Positions 37,196-49,612 of a stretch of DNA of 64,000 nt are shown piece after piece. The DNA lies in the NCBI RefSeq assembly GCF_050908995.1, contig NC_135127.1, forward strand, positions 12,976,001 through 13,040,000, in the 5' to 3' direction. This stretch comes from Andrena cerasifolii (Eukaryota; Arthropoda; Insecta; Hymenoptera; Andrenidae). The notes beneath the pieces are model-generated. The model was not told where the DNA came from. It saw only the letters and a program-made list of their open reading frames with translations, and made no database searches. A program made the translations under genes and the position numbers. Numbering within the stretch: position 1 is the stretch's first letter; each line of letters opens with the position of its first letter.

Positions 37196-37201
37196 AATAA
37201 A
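37196..37201 (+). terminator. Polyadenylation signal of IF1
   Basis: AATAAA 184 bases after the IF1 stop codon and about 200 bases before the start of the downstream paralogue, so the two genes are probably separate transcripts. Confidence 0.6.
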
Positions 37202-37403
37202 ACGGAGAAGCTATTGAATGTCCTGTAAGCTCATTCGTGCGACTCGCTTGAAATTCTACAATAAAAGTCGATTATTTCGCGACAGCGTTTCTACATATTC
37301 AAATGTTTTAATGTTCCTGACAGAAAGTAACAAAATTTCTGTCAAACAACTACTCGAGCGACTTTTATTGGAAAATTAATGATTCTTCTACTCGGCAAGC
37401 ATA

Positions 37404-37893
37404 ATGTTTCGACAGATTTTACGAACTTTGTCCTGCGAAGGTACTAGGTCAGTGAAATGTTTATACACTATTCACGGGCGATCGTGGATATTTGTATGGT
37501 TATGTTGATTCTCAAAATCATTGGTACAAGGAATATCTTTCTCTCCTTTGTAGTTCCAGATATTTTAAGAGAAAATACAGCGACTCCAATAAAAACAAAA
37601 CGACGAACGATATCGCGTACGAAGCCGAGCATTACTATAAGCATCAGGTAATACCCGCGACAAATAATAAAAGTTTACTACGTTAGAGGCAATGAGAAGT
37701 GTACCGATGTACTCCGCAGGACAAAGAGCTGCTGGAGCTGCTGAAGCAAAAGATGCAGGAAGAGGTGAAGTGCATGCAGGATGAAGTCACGTCCATGCGT
37801 AGTAAAATCGAACAGTATACTCGCGACATAAACGAGGATCTTCGGTTTTTGAAGGGCCTCGAGAAAGATTTATCAGCCAGTGATAAAAAGTGA
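37404..37893 (+). CDS. Diverged tandem IF1-like paralogue
   Basis: Exons 37404-37447, 37554-37647 and 37720-37893; junction phases 2 and 0, identical to IF1 next door; 103 residues. The N-terminus MFRQILRTLSCEGTSSRYFK is a plausible mitochondrial presequence (basic, Arg-rich, no acids at the start). AYEAEHYYKHQ/DKELLELL lines up with AAHEDQYFYNL/QKEQFKKL at the same intron. The rest is a long charged coiled-coil helix (EEVKCMQDEVTSMRSKIEQY). The Gly-rich inhibitory segment and the histidine cluster of IF1 are missing. I infer a duplicate with altered or lost ATPase inhibition. An unrelated small coiled-coil mitochondrial protein is the alternative. Confidence 0.65.
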
Positions 37894-39042
37894 TCGCGAT
37901 AATTGCGCACAATCGTAATCTAATTTTTATTTTTCTGATATATGTTTTATACGAGTCCATTTACAACGATTTGAAAGAATTTTATGATTATCGAATGTCA
38001 GTGATGCTTTTCGCTGTGGAAAGTACATTATCAAGAATCAGGGAAGTTAAAGTAGTAAGCAAATCAAGGAAGATACGCCGTGTAAGTTATAGGAAATTAC
38101 ATTTTTCAGATTAAATTAAAGGCTTTTGCAAGTTTGGTATCGAAGCAGTGTCGGAGCAAGTGAAAATTTTTCAGTCCATTCTGCTGAACTATTCTACGTT
38201 GCGCAACTATAAACTTTGTATAAGACTCACCGCACCGATGACCCTTCGGTATCCTACAGATCCTGAAACAAACAGTTTTCAAAGGATTATTTTCAATATC
38301 GGTAACAATCTCTACCGAAAGCTACAATGATATCGAAACAATTTGAATCGCACAAAGAAAAATTTGCATCTACGCAATTCTTTATTACATTTTATTACTG
38401 GAAAAACTATAAATACAATTAACACAAATCTACTTTCAGAATACTAACACTAAACCCCAAAGTAGAGACATCGAGACCATTAATTCCCTTCAACGACATT
38501 GTAGATGTGCACCTATTTTAAATAATATTCCCATAGCACCAGAATTTCACGAAAACAAAATTTTCCCCCAAATCTACATCTCCGAACGAGCTGACTCTAT
38601 AATCAACACTTTCCGGGAACCATAATCCAAAATCAACGGGCTAATTTAGAAAATTTCAGAACTTTAACGCGACTATAAGAATTCTCCCGCCATCGAAGGA
38701 AAAGGCCCGCGGTGGATCTGACGCGCGAACCTCGAACGAGTAAAGATCGATTTGAACGTTTCGATTCGAGAATCGAAATTACTCTCTTACCGTAGCGGCT
38801 GCCAGGTGGCGCGCGCTTCGCATTCAAGATGGCTGTGCGGCGGAGCGATACAAAGCGGCCGATCGGCGCGCCCTCAGTGTCTCGCGGTTCATCGATCAGT
38901 GTGGTGTGTGTCGCGTTGTTGCTCCGGTGAATTTTTTTTGGTGGTTTGGTTGCTGCTGTCTGGCACGTACGCGTTCGTTTCTCTGTCTTGGGTATCGGCG
39001 AACGGGGCTCTGGAACGAGCCCAGCGGAATACCACAGGAAAG
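37894..39042. other. Spacer with an unassigned open stretch, then promoter region
   Basis: At 37960-38092 an open frame (NDLKEFYDYRMSVMLF and onward) ends at a perfect donor CGCCGT/GTAAGT. At 38149 another opens after an AG (SEQVKIFQSILLNYS). Their phases (0 and 1) do not match, so I do not call a gene. From about 38.8 kb the DNA turns GC-rich, with CAAGATGGCTGTG (38825) and GATCAGTGTGG (38895), resembling a YY1-type element and a TCAGT initiator for the following gene. Confidence 0.4.
38825..38905 (+). promoter_or_regulatory. Candidate core promoter for the signal-peptide gene
   Basis: A CpG-rich segment that carries CAAGATGGC (YY1/Pho-like) and a TCAGT initiator, 140-220 bases upstream of the first coding ATG. 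There is no TATA box, as in many insect housekeeping or neuronal genes with dispersed or initiator-driven promoters. This is a motif-level call only. Confidence 0.35.
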
Positions 39043-39114
39043 ATGCAACCGAGGATATACTGGATTCTGATCAGCACGGCCGTCATTCTCGCGGGATGCA
39101 ACGCCGCTACCGAG
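39043..39114 (+). CDS. First coding exon of a secreted or membrane protein (partial)
   Basis: Twenty-four codons, MQPRIYWILISTAVILAG then CNAATE, a textbook cleavable signal peptide (short basic n-region, hydrophobic core, small residues before the cleavage point). The exon ends in phase 0 at GAG/GTGAGC, a strong donor. The frame stays open upstream to a non-ATG codon, so a longer N-terminus cannot be excluded, but the signal peptide favours this ATG. No further exon is recognisable in the following 25 kb, which suggests a very long first intron. Long first introns after a signal-peptide exon are common in insect neuronal cell-surface proteins, but I cannot name the family. Confidence 0.65.
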
Positions 39115-42100
39115 GTGAGCAGCCAACGCTTTTCTCCTTCCAGGCATATCCCATTCGCATTCTCTCTCCCGTTCACCGCGTCCACCTATCGTCCGATCAC
39201 CTTTCGATCCTCTTTCGTTATATCGCGCCCTCGGCGTCGCTCGGCACGGGATCTCGTTCGCAAACTCGTTGGAACGCGCGTTCACGACCAATTTCGAGCA
39301 CACGTTCGACAAACTTTCGAACGCAGACTAGGGCCACTCGATCGTCTATTGTTCGCGGGGCATTTTTTGAACGGCCCTGTTGTTAGCCGTTTTCGCGTGC
39401 ATCGGAATACATACGTGGGGCAATCGTATATACCTCGTCCCTCCGTATCGCGTAGCTACCTTTGGAACGCGCCCGTATACGAAACAGGCTGCACACCGAG
39501 CCGGGCACGGCCTCCCCGTTGTTTATGCTTCGTTACTGATTGCATGGAATTTCTTTACTCGGGCCCGAGCCAAGCGATAGTTTATCGTCGTTTATTTATT
39601 AGTTTCGAGCGGGTTTCTCGGAAGCTCCGAAACGCTCCGGAGCAATTTCACTTGCCGCAATCGCGTGACGCGGTGAATCGAGGGGAATTACGCGTTTCCA
39701 CGAACCGCGTTATGGATATGCCATTTCGAACGGTCACTCGGGGTGTACGTATAAGTATTATGAGAACGGTGTGCCTGGGTATAGTCCGAGCATGGTAGAT
39801 ATATTTATTTCGATTGTTCGCGAGTCCAGTCGGCTTGGTGGCGTTCGATTCGTTGGCTCTTTTAGCATGCTGTTCATTGCTTGTGCCGTTGTTTATGTTC
39901 CCCGAGCGGGGTACCGGAACACGAGGCGAAAACGGAAGTAGCCTTTGATGTACGGAGTGATTCGTGTCACTGCCATTGGCGATCTAGCTTAGCGAATCAA
40001 CTTTTCGTGTCTTTCCACAAATTCTTTCAAATTCCCTCCATTCAACGTAAGAAACGTTATCGTTCAAAGCAAGCCTCCAACAAAGGGCAAGTTCGTAAAG
40101 TTCCTAGGTCGAGTTCGCGCAAGTGGCGTGCATTATTAAGGAACGAACGAATCCAAGAGTCGCGGCGCGTACTCGCTTGATCGATGGATAGATGGATAGA
40201 GGATTGTGGGACTCGGCCGAAGGCAAGAAGCCCTGGGGGCCCCTCTGCCAGGGAGCCATTGTCCTGTCGCATCGGTATTCCGCCAAGTATACGCAGAAAT
40301 CGGTCGCGCCAAGAAGGGGTTGGACACGGGGGAGGCTGTAGCTCCCGAAGAACTCTGCTCAAAAGCATGCGAAGGGGGAGGATAGGACACAATGACCTCG
40401 TTCCTTTCTATCGGCAGTAGCTGCGAAATTCGCTGCATGACTCACATTTTGTTGTCCTGGAAACAGGCCTGCCTGGGCCATAACCGTACCTCGTTAAACC
40501 CTGTAAAAGCCACATGGCAACGCTTGACCGGCGGTAGCGGTACTAGCAGTCGCCCCCGGAAGTCATGATATTTCTGCGGAGTAAAAACCAAACGATGAAC
40601 ACGCGTTATCCAACCCCCGGAGTGTTTGCTTCGCATAGCGATCGAAGTTATTTTATTAAACGTCCTCATTGTTCAAACGGCATTCTCTTGTACGATGGTA
40701 TGCATTGTTAGAACACTGCAGCATTCTCGTCTATTGAAATCTCATCTGCAAGTGCAAGCTGGCGAGTGCGAGTCGCTTGCTTACGCGTTACGTAAGGAAC
40801 AAGTGGCGATCCGATACGAATATTCATACAAGCTACCTATCCCGTTAAGCGAGCAACGCATTTTTCCGCGAAGACAGCACGAGATTATAACTGTAGATAT
40901 ATTTCATCGCCTGCTAAAACTTGGGGCTTTAATCGCCCGTGGAGGGACAGAGGGGGTAGCTTCGGGTCCGCGGAATTGGGAAATGCGACTCGATGCAAAC
41001 GCGGTTAGGAAAGGGAGTATGGAAATTTTCTGGCGGTGCCATTTTTAGAACTGAACGTTTCTTGCGCGGATTCTTTGTTGTCCGTGTTTACCCCTTACTT
41101 ACTCGCGTCCACCCGCCCCCGTCGAGGCAAGTTGCTCGATACGTCGCCATCGGATTAATTGCATTGGATTAATGCATGATTGCCCCGTGGCTGGGAGCTA
41201 ATCGAGCCCGAGGAGCCTCGTAGATTAATGCCTCTGACATTAAATTGCCGTGCTCGTTTCGTTAATTATTTGCACTTCCGTAATTAATTCTAGTCGACGG
41301 CCTTAATTCACCGACTTCGCCGAGAATCCGAGTGCTCTGTGATTACTCGCAATTCATTTATCCTCTTCTTTCTCCCCCCGAAACTCGCGTCCACCCGTCC
41401 CCGTGATTAGACTTACAGAAACGAGAGCGAACTAGAATAAATTACTCGAGCAGAGAGATAGCGTTACGCGGTCTCGCGACTGTACCTACGCAGCGTGGCT
41501 ATTAACGATACGCGGGGCGTTCGGGCACGGTTTACGAGTAATTCTTTGGACGTTGGAATTAATGCGAAAGTCGGTCGGGGACGTATGGCCGGTGTCTCGC
41601 AGCGTTTCGTAAAAAAATATTCCACCTGTCTAGCTTTATGATACGCCGAAGCTGGGGCGAAAGTACATTGCCCCGGCCTGACCTACGCTCGCTGCAACGA
41701 GTCGTCGTGAAAGGCCATTAACGTCCGTCGTTAAATATTCGCCGTGGTCGTCGCGAATCGGTGCCATTTCCACGCTCAACGAGACTACACTGTCACCACC
41801 TCCAGCAAACGGGACGTCGAAAAATATCCACTCGAATCCAGCCTTTATTTCTCTACCCTCTCTTCGTCTACGAATGATTACACAACGGAGAACTATTCCG
41901 CCGTTCCGACCACGATAATTTCCCCCGTTCTGGCTGTAATTACGGTCCCCGAGCAGCCACAAACCGTTCGCAGTTAATATCAATTTTTCAATTAAAAAAC
42001 TCCCATCCGCCGCTGAATAGTCGTCGCGTGGCTAATTGAAAAATGCACCGGCAAGCCCCGCCCGCGTTTCGATTTCACTCGATAAGCGCTATCGAGTGTA

Positions 42101-45036
42101 CAAGTTTTCCCCATCCGTTGCCCGACCGGGCATCACGTTTTCCAACCTGGAAATGGCTGCTGGATTTTTCCCGGGAAATCGACAAGGGCGATAGGTTGAG
42201 CCCTTTGTTTCGAAATTAGGATGCAGATCGCTCGAAGAACGGAGTCTCAACATTGTCGCGAACACCGGGAGTATTCGGAATTTTGAATGACGCGGTGTCA
42301 ATGGGGCTTACTATCTTGTAGCCGAATGTGTCCCATTCGAGATTCCCAGCAGAGGTAACAGCGTGTCGCTTTTACGCTACGTGTCCCGAAATAAACCACG
42401 CTCGAGCATTGACCGAGACTGTAAACAAACGGCACGATTCACTATTCCCATAGTAAATACTGTCTTGATTCGACCTAGCCGGTTGCACTTCTATCTGGAT
42501 CTCTTATGTATTCTATTAAACAGAAATTGCATTATTGTACAAACATTCAGACTCACATAATAAATATGAGGTATTGCTAATTCGTTAGGTATATGAAAAA
42601 GAAGAGAATTCTTTTTAAAATTGTCTCAAGCCTCTGTGTTTAAACTTTTCTGAAATTATGTCTGACAAGTATGTTATTCTACTCATTTGTGGTGTCTTTT
42701 CTTGAAAAATCTGCTCCTGACTGGTTGTGCCGGCCGTCCAACATAATACTCGCGCCCGATAAATACAGTGGGAAGCCCTTACACCGCCAAATAGCCCTGA
42801 ATCTCATTTGGGCGCGAAGCGGCGTTAGGCACAGTCGCTGATTGTGAGCGCTCGCCAAGAAAGAATCACGTTGGCTCAAAGGACCGTTCTTTTTACTTTT
42901 GCAGCAGTATTAATTTGGGGCCGTTTTCGAGCGTTGGTTAGCGGCTCCTTTCGCGTGGCTGTTTCGAGGGGGTGGAAGGGAATCCAATAGACCCTGAAAT
43001 TGATGAAAAATTGGATGGGTGACTCGGAATAAATGGGGAATATAGAGGGCGCTTCTTGCCTGGAGTCTTCTTTCGGTGTATTCGACACGCTTGGCGACGT
43101 GAAAAGGAGAGAACAAGGTCAAGGAAATTCTCTTTCGCGGCTCTAGTTTTGTTGCGCGCTGGGATCGAAGCAAGTTGGAAAGAAGGGCGCCCTTTCTGGG
43201 TCGCCTAGGACGGCAGCAATGAAAATTAAACGAGATTAATGGAAGGAGCTCTTTCCAGGTCGCTTTTGATCAACGACGGTATTTCGAAGGAGGTTAACAA
43301 ACTTTTTCACTCGTTTCCCCGGCGGCGAATAAAAAGCTGCACTTGCTTTAATTGCGTGGAAGGCATTCTGTCCCCGTGGCATCGTTCTTTAACCTTAGAA
43401 CCTTAACGCGCCTCATTTTTAACGCCGCATTCCCGCCTCTCTCCCCCTCCACATTCTTCTATTGTCCTCCGCGCTGTTTGCATAAATTATCAGGCACGGA
43501 GGCTCCTCGAAATTCCTCGTAACAGTTTCAATTAATATCGAAACGGTTGAGGGGCGATTCGGAGAATAGGGGGAGGTTGAATTGGCTGGGTGTCGATTGG
43601 AGAATTTCTTCGCGGTTGGTGGGACAGTTTTCCCCGGTGCCACTCGTTCCATCGGAATTGCCGATAATTAATTCCCTCGGTTGCTGGGTAGATCGTGGGA
43701 CGACGATCGAGATCGAGCAGCGCCTTATTTGGTCTCATTGCTCGCTTCAATCGAGCCTTAAATCAGCCAGCTCTCCGAGCCGACGACAAAATCGCGCGAG
43801 GAATTTTCTTAGCCGCGTAATTCCTTCATCGGGGGCAAGTAATTAACGACTCTTTCCCATGGTCACCAGAAACTGCTCGGCACATCTTCGAAATAATTGT
43901 CCAATCGCAGAAAAATAGACTTCCACCCAATAAAACTTGGGATCAAGCATCAAGCGAACTTCCTTTATAGTAGCAATTCCAGAAACAGGCCACGTAAGGC
44001 TCAAAATACGAATTGCAGCTCGAATCCCCGATTCAACTCCAGCGGATCACAGCTGTAGGTAGTTGGGTAGTTGGGGTAGTTCCCTCGTTTCGCCAAAACA
44101 AACCGCCTGTAATATCTGTAAAAATCACGGATAGATCGTCGTGGATAACGGCCACCAACAACCCGTCATTAGGCCTCTCCCGTCGGCTTTCCAGCCGGCG
44201 AAAGATAGCAAGTGGGTCGATTTGTATCGCGAATAATCGCAGTTCTCGCGGCACGCGACCGAGCACAGGAAAGGGACGAGAAACGTGGAGCGAAGGGGAG
44301 AGGGATTGGGGTCAGAGCGTAATTTTCCCGCGGAATTGAAGTATTCCGCGAGGCAGCGCGCCATTGAACGCCTTGGCCCTCCGCGATGTATCATCCAGAG
44401 GGACTTTTTCAGAGCATCGGAATTTCTAGGAAGTCGTTTAACGCGAATCGCCCCTAATAAGCGCCCGCCGCGACACCGCTCGTTAGCCATGGATTTTCCT
44501 CGGACGAGATGTGCCTCCGCTGCGATATTCTCCTCTCCTTTTTCCCCCGCTCATCTTTTCGCCACCTGCCTTTCTCCTCTTTTCACACGAGCTTCCATAG
44601 GGGACCGTTGCAGTATTCACCGCGGGTCCCTCTCGAGATCTGACCGACTTGTGAGCTCCGATGGTCGAGCATTTTGGCGCCACCGTGCCTCGAGTTTGTT
44701 AGAGTTCCGAAGGGGATGATTGTCTCTTTGATCTTCGTTCCGATTTCCTGCGGAGAATTAGCGAGAAGTGTTACCCGCTTTTCCCCCCGTTTCTTTTTTC
44801 TTGTCGCTCCCGCTCGCCAGCTTTCAGGTCAACCGTCGCAGATTATCGGAAGCACAACATTGGTGGCAGTTTTTCCTTAACGGAGTCTAACCACTGTTCG
44901 TGACAGATAATTACTGCCCTCCCGCGGATCTAAATCGTTGCGTCAAGCGTCGCTCCAATTTCTTGTCACACGACCGTCCGGAGGACGAGTAATTACTCCC
45001 GGCGCAGAAAAATAAAAGGATCTCTCCTCCCGGAAA

Positions 45037-45053
45037 GGGGGGGGGGGAGGGGG
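45037..45053. repeat. Poly-G tract
   Basis: An 11-base G run followed by AGGGGGCGG. Such a tract could form G-quadruplex structure. No gene context explains it. Confidence 0.7.
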
Positions 45054-46756
45054 CGGAGACGAGGAACTGCATCCGCAGTGCTGCAGCTTCGTCCCCGAAT
45101 TAAAAGATCCCGAGGAAACCAGCGAGACACGCCGGTACCTTCGTTTCCTTTTCCCGCTCGGCTTCTGCCTCCACTTGGCTGTTAATGGTTTAATCCGCGT
45201 CGCTGCGGGGAAAATGGACGTGTCCACTAAATCTTTGAGGATGGAGTAGCGGTTGGTCGGGGGACTAATGCCCCGGATGGGCCTCTGCTAATAGTGGCGG
45301 GATTCCGCTTCGTCCTTCGGATTATTTCGGCTGGGATAGATCGTACCGCGATTATCCGCTGGGGAGGCCTGAACCGTTTACTTCGCGGCTTCGAGAGCCC
45401 TGGAAAGGGCGTGAACGTCCCCTGGAAATTGGCTCGTTACTTTGCAGTTTTCGCGGCGAATCCCAGAGGCTTGGAAAAAGTTTCATCCATCTTGGCTCGC
45501 TCGTCCCGCGGGCGACAACTTTCCTCGTCGTCTCTCTTCCACCTGTCCGCCGCGGATTTCTGCCCGCCTTCCCTTCCGACCCTTTCCTACCCTTCTTTCG
45601 AGATTCCACGCGCTTTCCGGCATTTTGTATGAATTCTAGTAGGCTGAACTGTTTCTTGCGCTCACAGATTAAATGATTATTCCCAATTGTGGACTCCAGG
45701 GAGCCAGGCTACTCGCTGTTATCACTCGTCCAATCTTTTGCATATGCAGATCCCTGTATTCCGAAAGCACCCTCCCATTTTTGAATCCCGTATCGCTTGT
45801 CACGAATCTGCGCGCAACTGCTAAAAGGGGGTTCGACTATCTTTGAATCCAAGTCCATTTAAAATTTCCCCGTGTTTCCCTAACTGGATACCAGTGGGGC
45901 GAAATAACGTTGCAGTATTAGCTTCGTTATCAGCAGCTGTTCCCTGAGAAAATACGAAATTTCCGAGGCTGGATTTCCCTCGAAATGTGAACGAGAAGTG
46001 CCACGTGGCTATCAACGAACGTCAGCCGGGGATTTTATAGATTCCTCCTGAATTTTCCAAGCCGAGGATCGATTTTAACGAACCTCGACGCGTTCAAACC
46101 TTTGCGGGAAGGTCCCTCGCTCTCGGTATCTCTTTTACTAAAAATTTGAGCTTGAAAAAGCATTCGTTTGGCGCGCGAGGGCTAGGAAAACAGGGAGGAA
46201 ACGCATCGCGGTGGAAACGCGACGCATTAACGGATTAATAATTTTCGCCCGTATCTCGCCACCGTCGAAAAACAGACTCGTATAATTTAACGGCTGGCGT
46301 ATTCCATTTTTTAATACCGGAAAAATGTTGGGAGGGGCGGTTCCCAAGGACGGAATTTAAAATTCGCCGGAGGGGTTGGAGGGGGCTCGATACGAGCATC
46401 CAGAACGCGTAATTAGAATGCAACGGGCGACGACCGTTGAATCAATAGTTCGCTGGCGAATTTATCTGATTTCATTGTCGATTTAAATCAGGAGTATCGG
46501 GAAGTGAAACAATCGCGCGGCATTCCCAGTTGCGAATAATTCCGCGAACCGGGGGGAGGGGAAAGGCGGGCGCAACAACGCCGACCAGACGCGCCCGATG
46601 CATATTTATGCAGCATAAAACGGTAGGATTGCATTTCGCGTCCACTTGACTCGTTTATCGTGGCCTGGTGTCCTGCGGAGGATCCTCGATCGGGAAATTT
46701 CGAGGACGCTTCACTTAGGGAACTCGCTTGCATGGGGTTTTGGTGTTTCCGATCTA

Positions 46757-46820
46757 ATTAATAATAATAAAACGTCTTTATTACACCATTTGCAAATGAA
46801 AAAAAGAAAAAAAATATAAA
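46757..46820 (-). mobile_element. Possible 3' tail of a non-LTR retroelement
   Basis: On the minus strand an AATAAA-bearing segment (GGTGTAATAAAGACG) runs into TTATTATTATTA, preceded by a T/C-rich block. Short trinucleotide tails after an AATAAA are typical of 5'-truncated non-LTR insertions, but no reverse-transcriptase coding sequence is present. Confidence 0.25.
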
Positions 46821-49110
46821 TGTCGGAGTAGGCGAGGCTCAGCGTGGAGTGAGAGATGACGGTCAATGATACATAAATGAAAAGAAGACTGCATTACACG
46901 TACTTACGTATCGTGTAATTATTACTAGTCTTAAAAATCTCCAAAGAGAAGAAGGTTTTGATTTTCTTCTCTGCGAAGGTTGTCCACTCTTTTCAAACAT
47001 TACTGATGCCGTCACTGATGATAGAAATGATTTGTCATCGAACCAGGGGAAAAGTATAATCCCCTTTAGTCCCGCTCCTGATTCGCGAGTCCATAGACGG
47101 AATTGAACTCGACCGATCGAATTTCTCGCCGCTCGTCTAATTTAATTAAAAGTTAGACGGGATTCAGCATCCACTCGACCGCAGAGAATCGTGGCACAGA
47201 AAATTCCAGGCACTGTAACTGCAGCAGTTTCTGTATCTCCGTCAACCGTTTGCCTGCCGAAAAATTATTGCCAGAGCACACTGTCCGAGCCAAAGGAACC
47301 AGGAAGCCTGGCAGCTGGAACCTAGCTGCTATCAGCTACGTATTCAAGGAATTTCATCGACGGAAATTCTTCCCCAGTCATTAATAAAGCTCCCTTCCCT
47401 CGTTAACTTCTGTCATTGGCTGGATAGGAGGCTATATGAATCGATATCCCTGTGTCGTGCGCGGCAGAGCGCTTCCAGGACGGAGAAGGAGCTACCTACC
47501 CTGCCTTCTTCGATATTTCCAGCTTTATTTCGCGCACGTACCGCGCCGATTGCCGGCTCACAGGAATACCTCTCAGTTTATACAGCTATAATATAGCGAG
47601 GAAATTTCTCGTTAGAAGAGGAGGCGACCCGTCGAGCCGCTATTGTGCGCTGCCAATAATTCAGCGCCGGGATTCCTCGCTCCTGACGGCTCGCCTTTTT
47701 CCGACGCCTCGTTGCCCCTATCAGCTGCTAATTATCTCTGTGGGAGTGATGATATTCCTCGTCTCCTCGAGGCGAGGCTGTCTCATGAAGCCTCGATTGT
47801 TCTCTGCAAAAATTCCACTGCAAATTGAATTGCTAGACGCTGTTTTTTCCCAAATTCACTCTGTTTCCAACGAAAGCGAGCAGGAGCCTGGGAAGTATTA
47901 TCCGAGTGCAAAGGGTTAATTACCCGTGAGCAGCTTCACCGATCCCTTTCGATTACTCGATCAATCGGGCGAGAGGGGAAATTATCCCACGCGCTCAGCG
48001 CTCGAGCCTCTTTCCTCCGGATTACCGTTAGCCCAGCTTCTTCCTCGAGTCCCGCGAGAACATCTCCGCTAGCCCCTCGTTACGCAATCGCTGGCTTTCT
48101 TCCGCGCGTGGGCGGCTTCGACCAAACATGGTCGCCTGGATGGTTCCTCGGCGAGCTGTTTCGAAACGTCGAGAGGAGACGTTGCATGGGGGATGTAGGT
48201 CGCGCGAGCAACGTGAAATATTTCAGGATGCTTAACCACCTGGCCGATAAATAAATAATCGAATGGTTGCGGTGCCCTGGGTTGCTTCGATAGCTGTTCT
48301 TCAGCGCGAGATTAAACTGCAAGCAGGTCTGAAGTTAACTGCCTCTAGACGGGGGTTACCTATTACTTGATCGAGAGCAAGCGTGCCCGATACGGCGTCC
48401 TCTGTCGAAGATAAAGCCCGAGTCGTTCGCGGGGGTTAATTAATTCCAGCTCGGCTCCGGGGCCGCGTATCGCGAGCGCCGCGGCCATTTGCATAATGGG
48501 AAATTAGAGTAGGCGACGAAGGATTCGGTGGGAGGGTGTGCCGCGTATTACTTGCAACTCGCCTTGAATTATCCGCGGTGCGAGCTTCTCCGTCCTTGTT
48601 AAGAATGGAACAAGCTTGGCGACCAATTACGCAAATTCCCCTGATTCGCGGAAGGTTCGCGGTGGCAGCCATTTTGCGCTTTATAAATCCAATGGATCCC
48701 ATTGCGGGGGCATCGAGGCACGCGCGCGCGGGCTCCTTCGCCCGAGAACGCTCGCATATTTTCTTTAAGAAGAGGAGGTTTTCTGCGACGACCGAAACAG
48801 TGGAATTGCAGCTCGCGTCCTCAGGGACGCGCGGAGTGGCCTTAACTCGTCCCGGGGAGACGCGTTTCCACCAACTTGCCCGTCTAATTCCCCGTTATGC
48901 AAATGCCGCGTCACGAGTTGAAATTAAGGATTAAAACGGTAATCCTGCCGGGAGCGGTGACCAACAACGCTCTTGCGGTGCTGGCCAGCAGCGTAATGCC
49001 AGGATCAGCGGGCCCACTCGTTTATTCAGCTGTTTGTTTTCTGCTCCATGTCCAGCGCGCTGGGACGATACGCTCGGAATTATCGACGTTCTTTCACATC
49101 CTCTGGCTAA

Positions 49111-49214
49111 CGTTCATAAGTATTCGGATAAAATGTGATATTTGGTACAGATTGAACATTTTCAAAATACCGTTAGAGTTCAATAAATAAATCCGAATAC
49201 TTATGGTATGAACG
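49111..49214. mobile_element. 104-bp foldback element, Tc1/mariner-like ends
   Basis: CGTTCATAAGTATTCGGAT on the left faces ATCCGAATACTTATGGTATG plus AACG on the right, giving a hairpin with one small bulge and a loop of about 55 bases. CATAAGTATTCGGA-type ends resemble some insect Tc1/mariner termini. There is no coding sequence, and no clean TA duplication is visible. Confidence 0.55.
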
Positions 49215-49598
49215 GCATTGGAGGTTGATGTAGAAAATCCAAGTGGAAAATATAGAGAAAGAGGGAGGTAGGAAAAATGAATTTCACCTGGAATTTCGAT
49301 AAAAAGGAGAGAAAAAGGGCATCCTTTGTCTGGGGGGTGTATTAGAGAAAAAGAGAATGGCCGATATTGCCTCGCTCTCGAGAAATAATTGGCGATGCCG
49401 GTCTATAACGTTCCCCGGCAGAATTTTCATTTTCTCTCGCGCGCTCCCATCGAGCCCCGCGAGAACACGTCGAATCGAGATACATACGTCGATCGAACGA
49501 CTTGTACCGCGTCGACTAGAGCGAACGAGTTAACCGAGAGTTATCCAGCCAGACGAAACGAATAACCGATACTCGTTATTTTCTCCTACCATACCCCC

Positions 49599-49612
49599 TC
49601 CCCCCCCCCCCC
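49599..49612. repeat. Poly-C tract
   Basis: A 14-base C run, imperfectly extended upstream by ACCCCCT. It is a simple homopolymer and prone to sequencing error. Confidence 0.75.

Noticed and set aside
37890..38336. Possible third small gene after the IF1-like paralogue
   Set aside because: Two open segments flank a perfect donor and a plausible acceptor, but the phases disagree (0 versus 1) and neither segment is recognisable.
38752..39798. 348-codon open frame on the plus strand
   Set aside because: It begins at a non-ATG codon and runs through a strong splice donor at 39115. Only the 24-codon signal-peptide part looks like real coding sequence; the rest is compositionally random.
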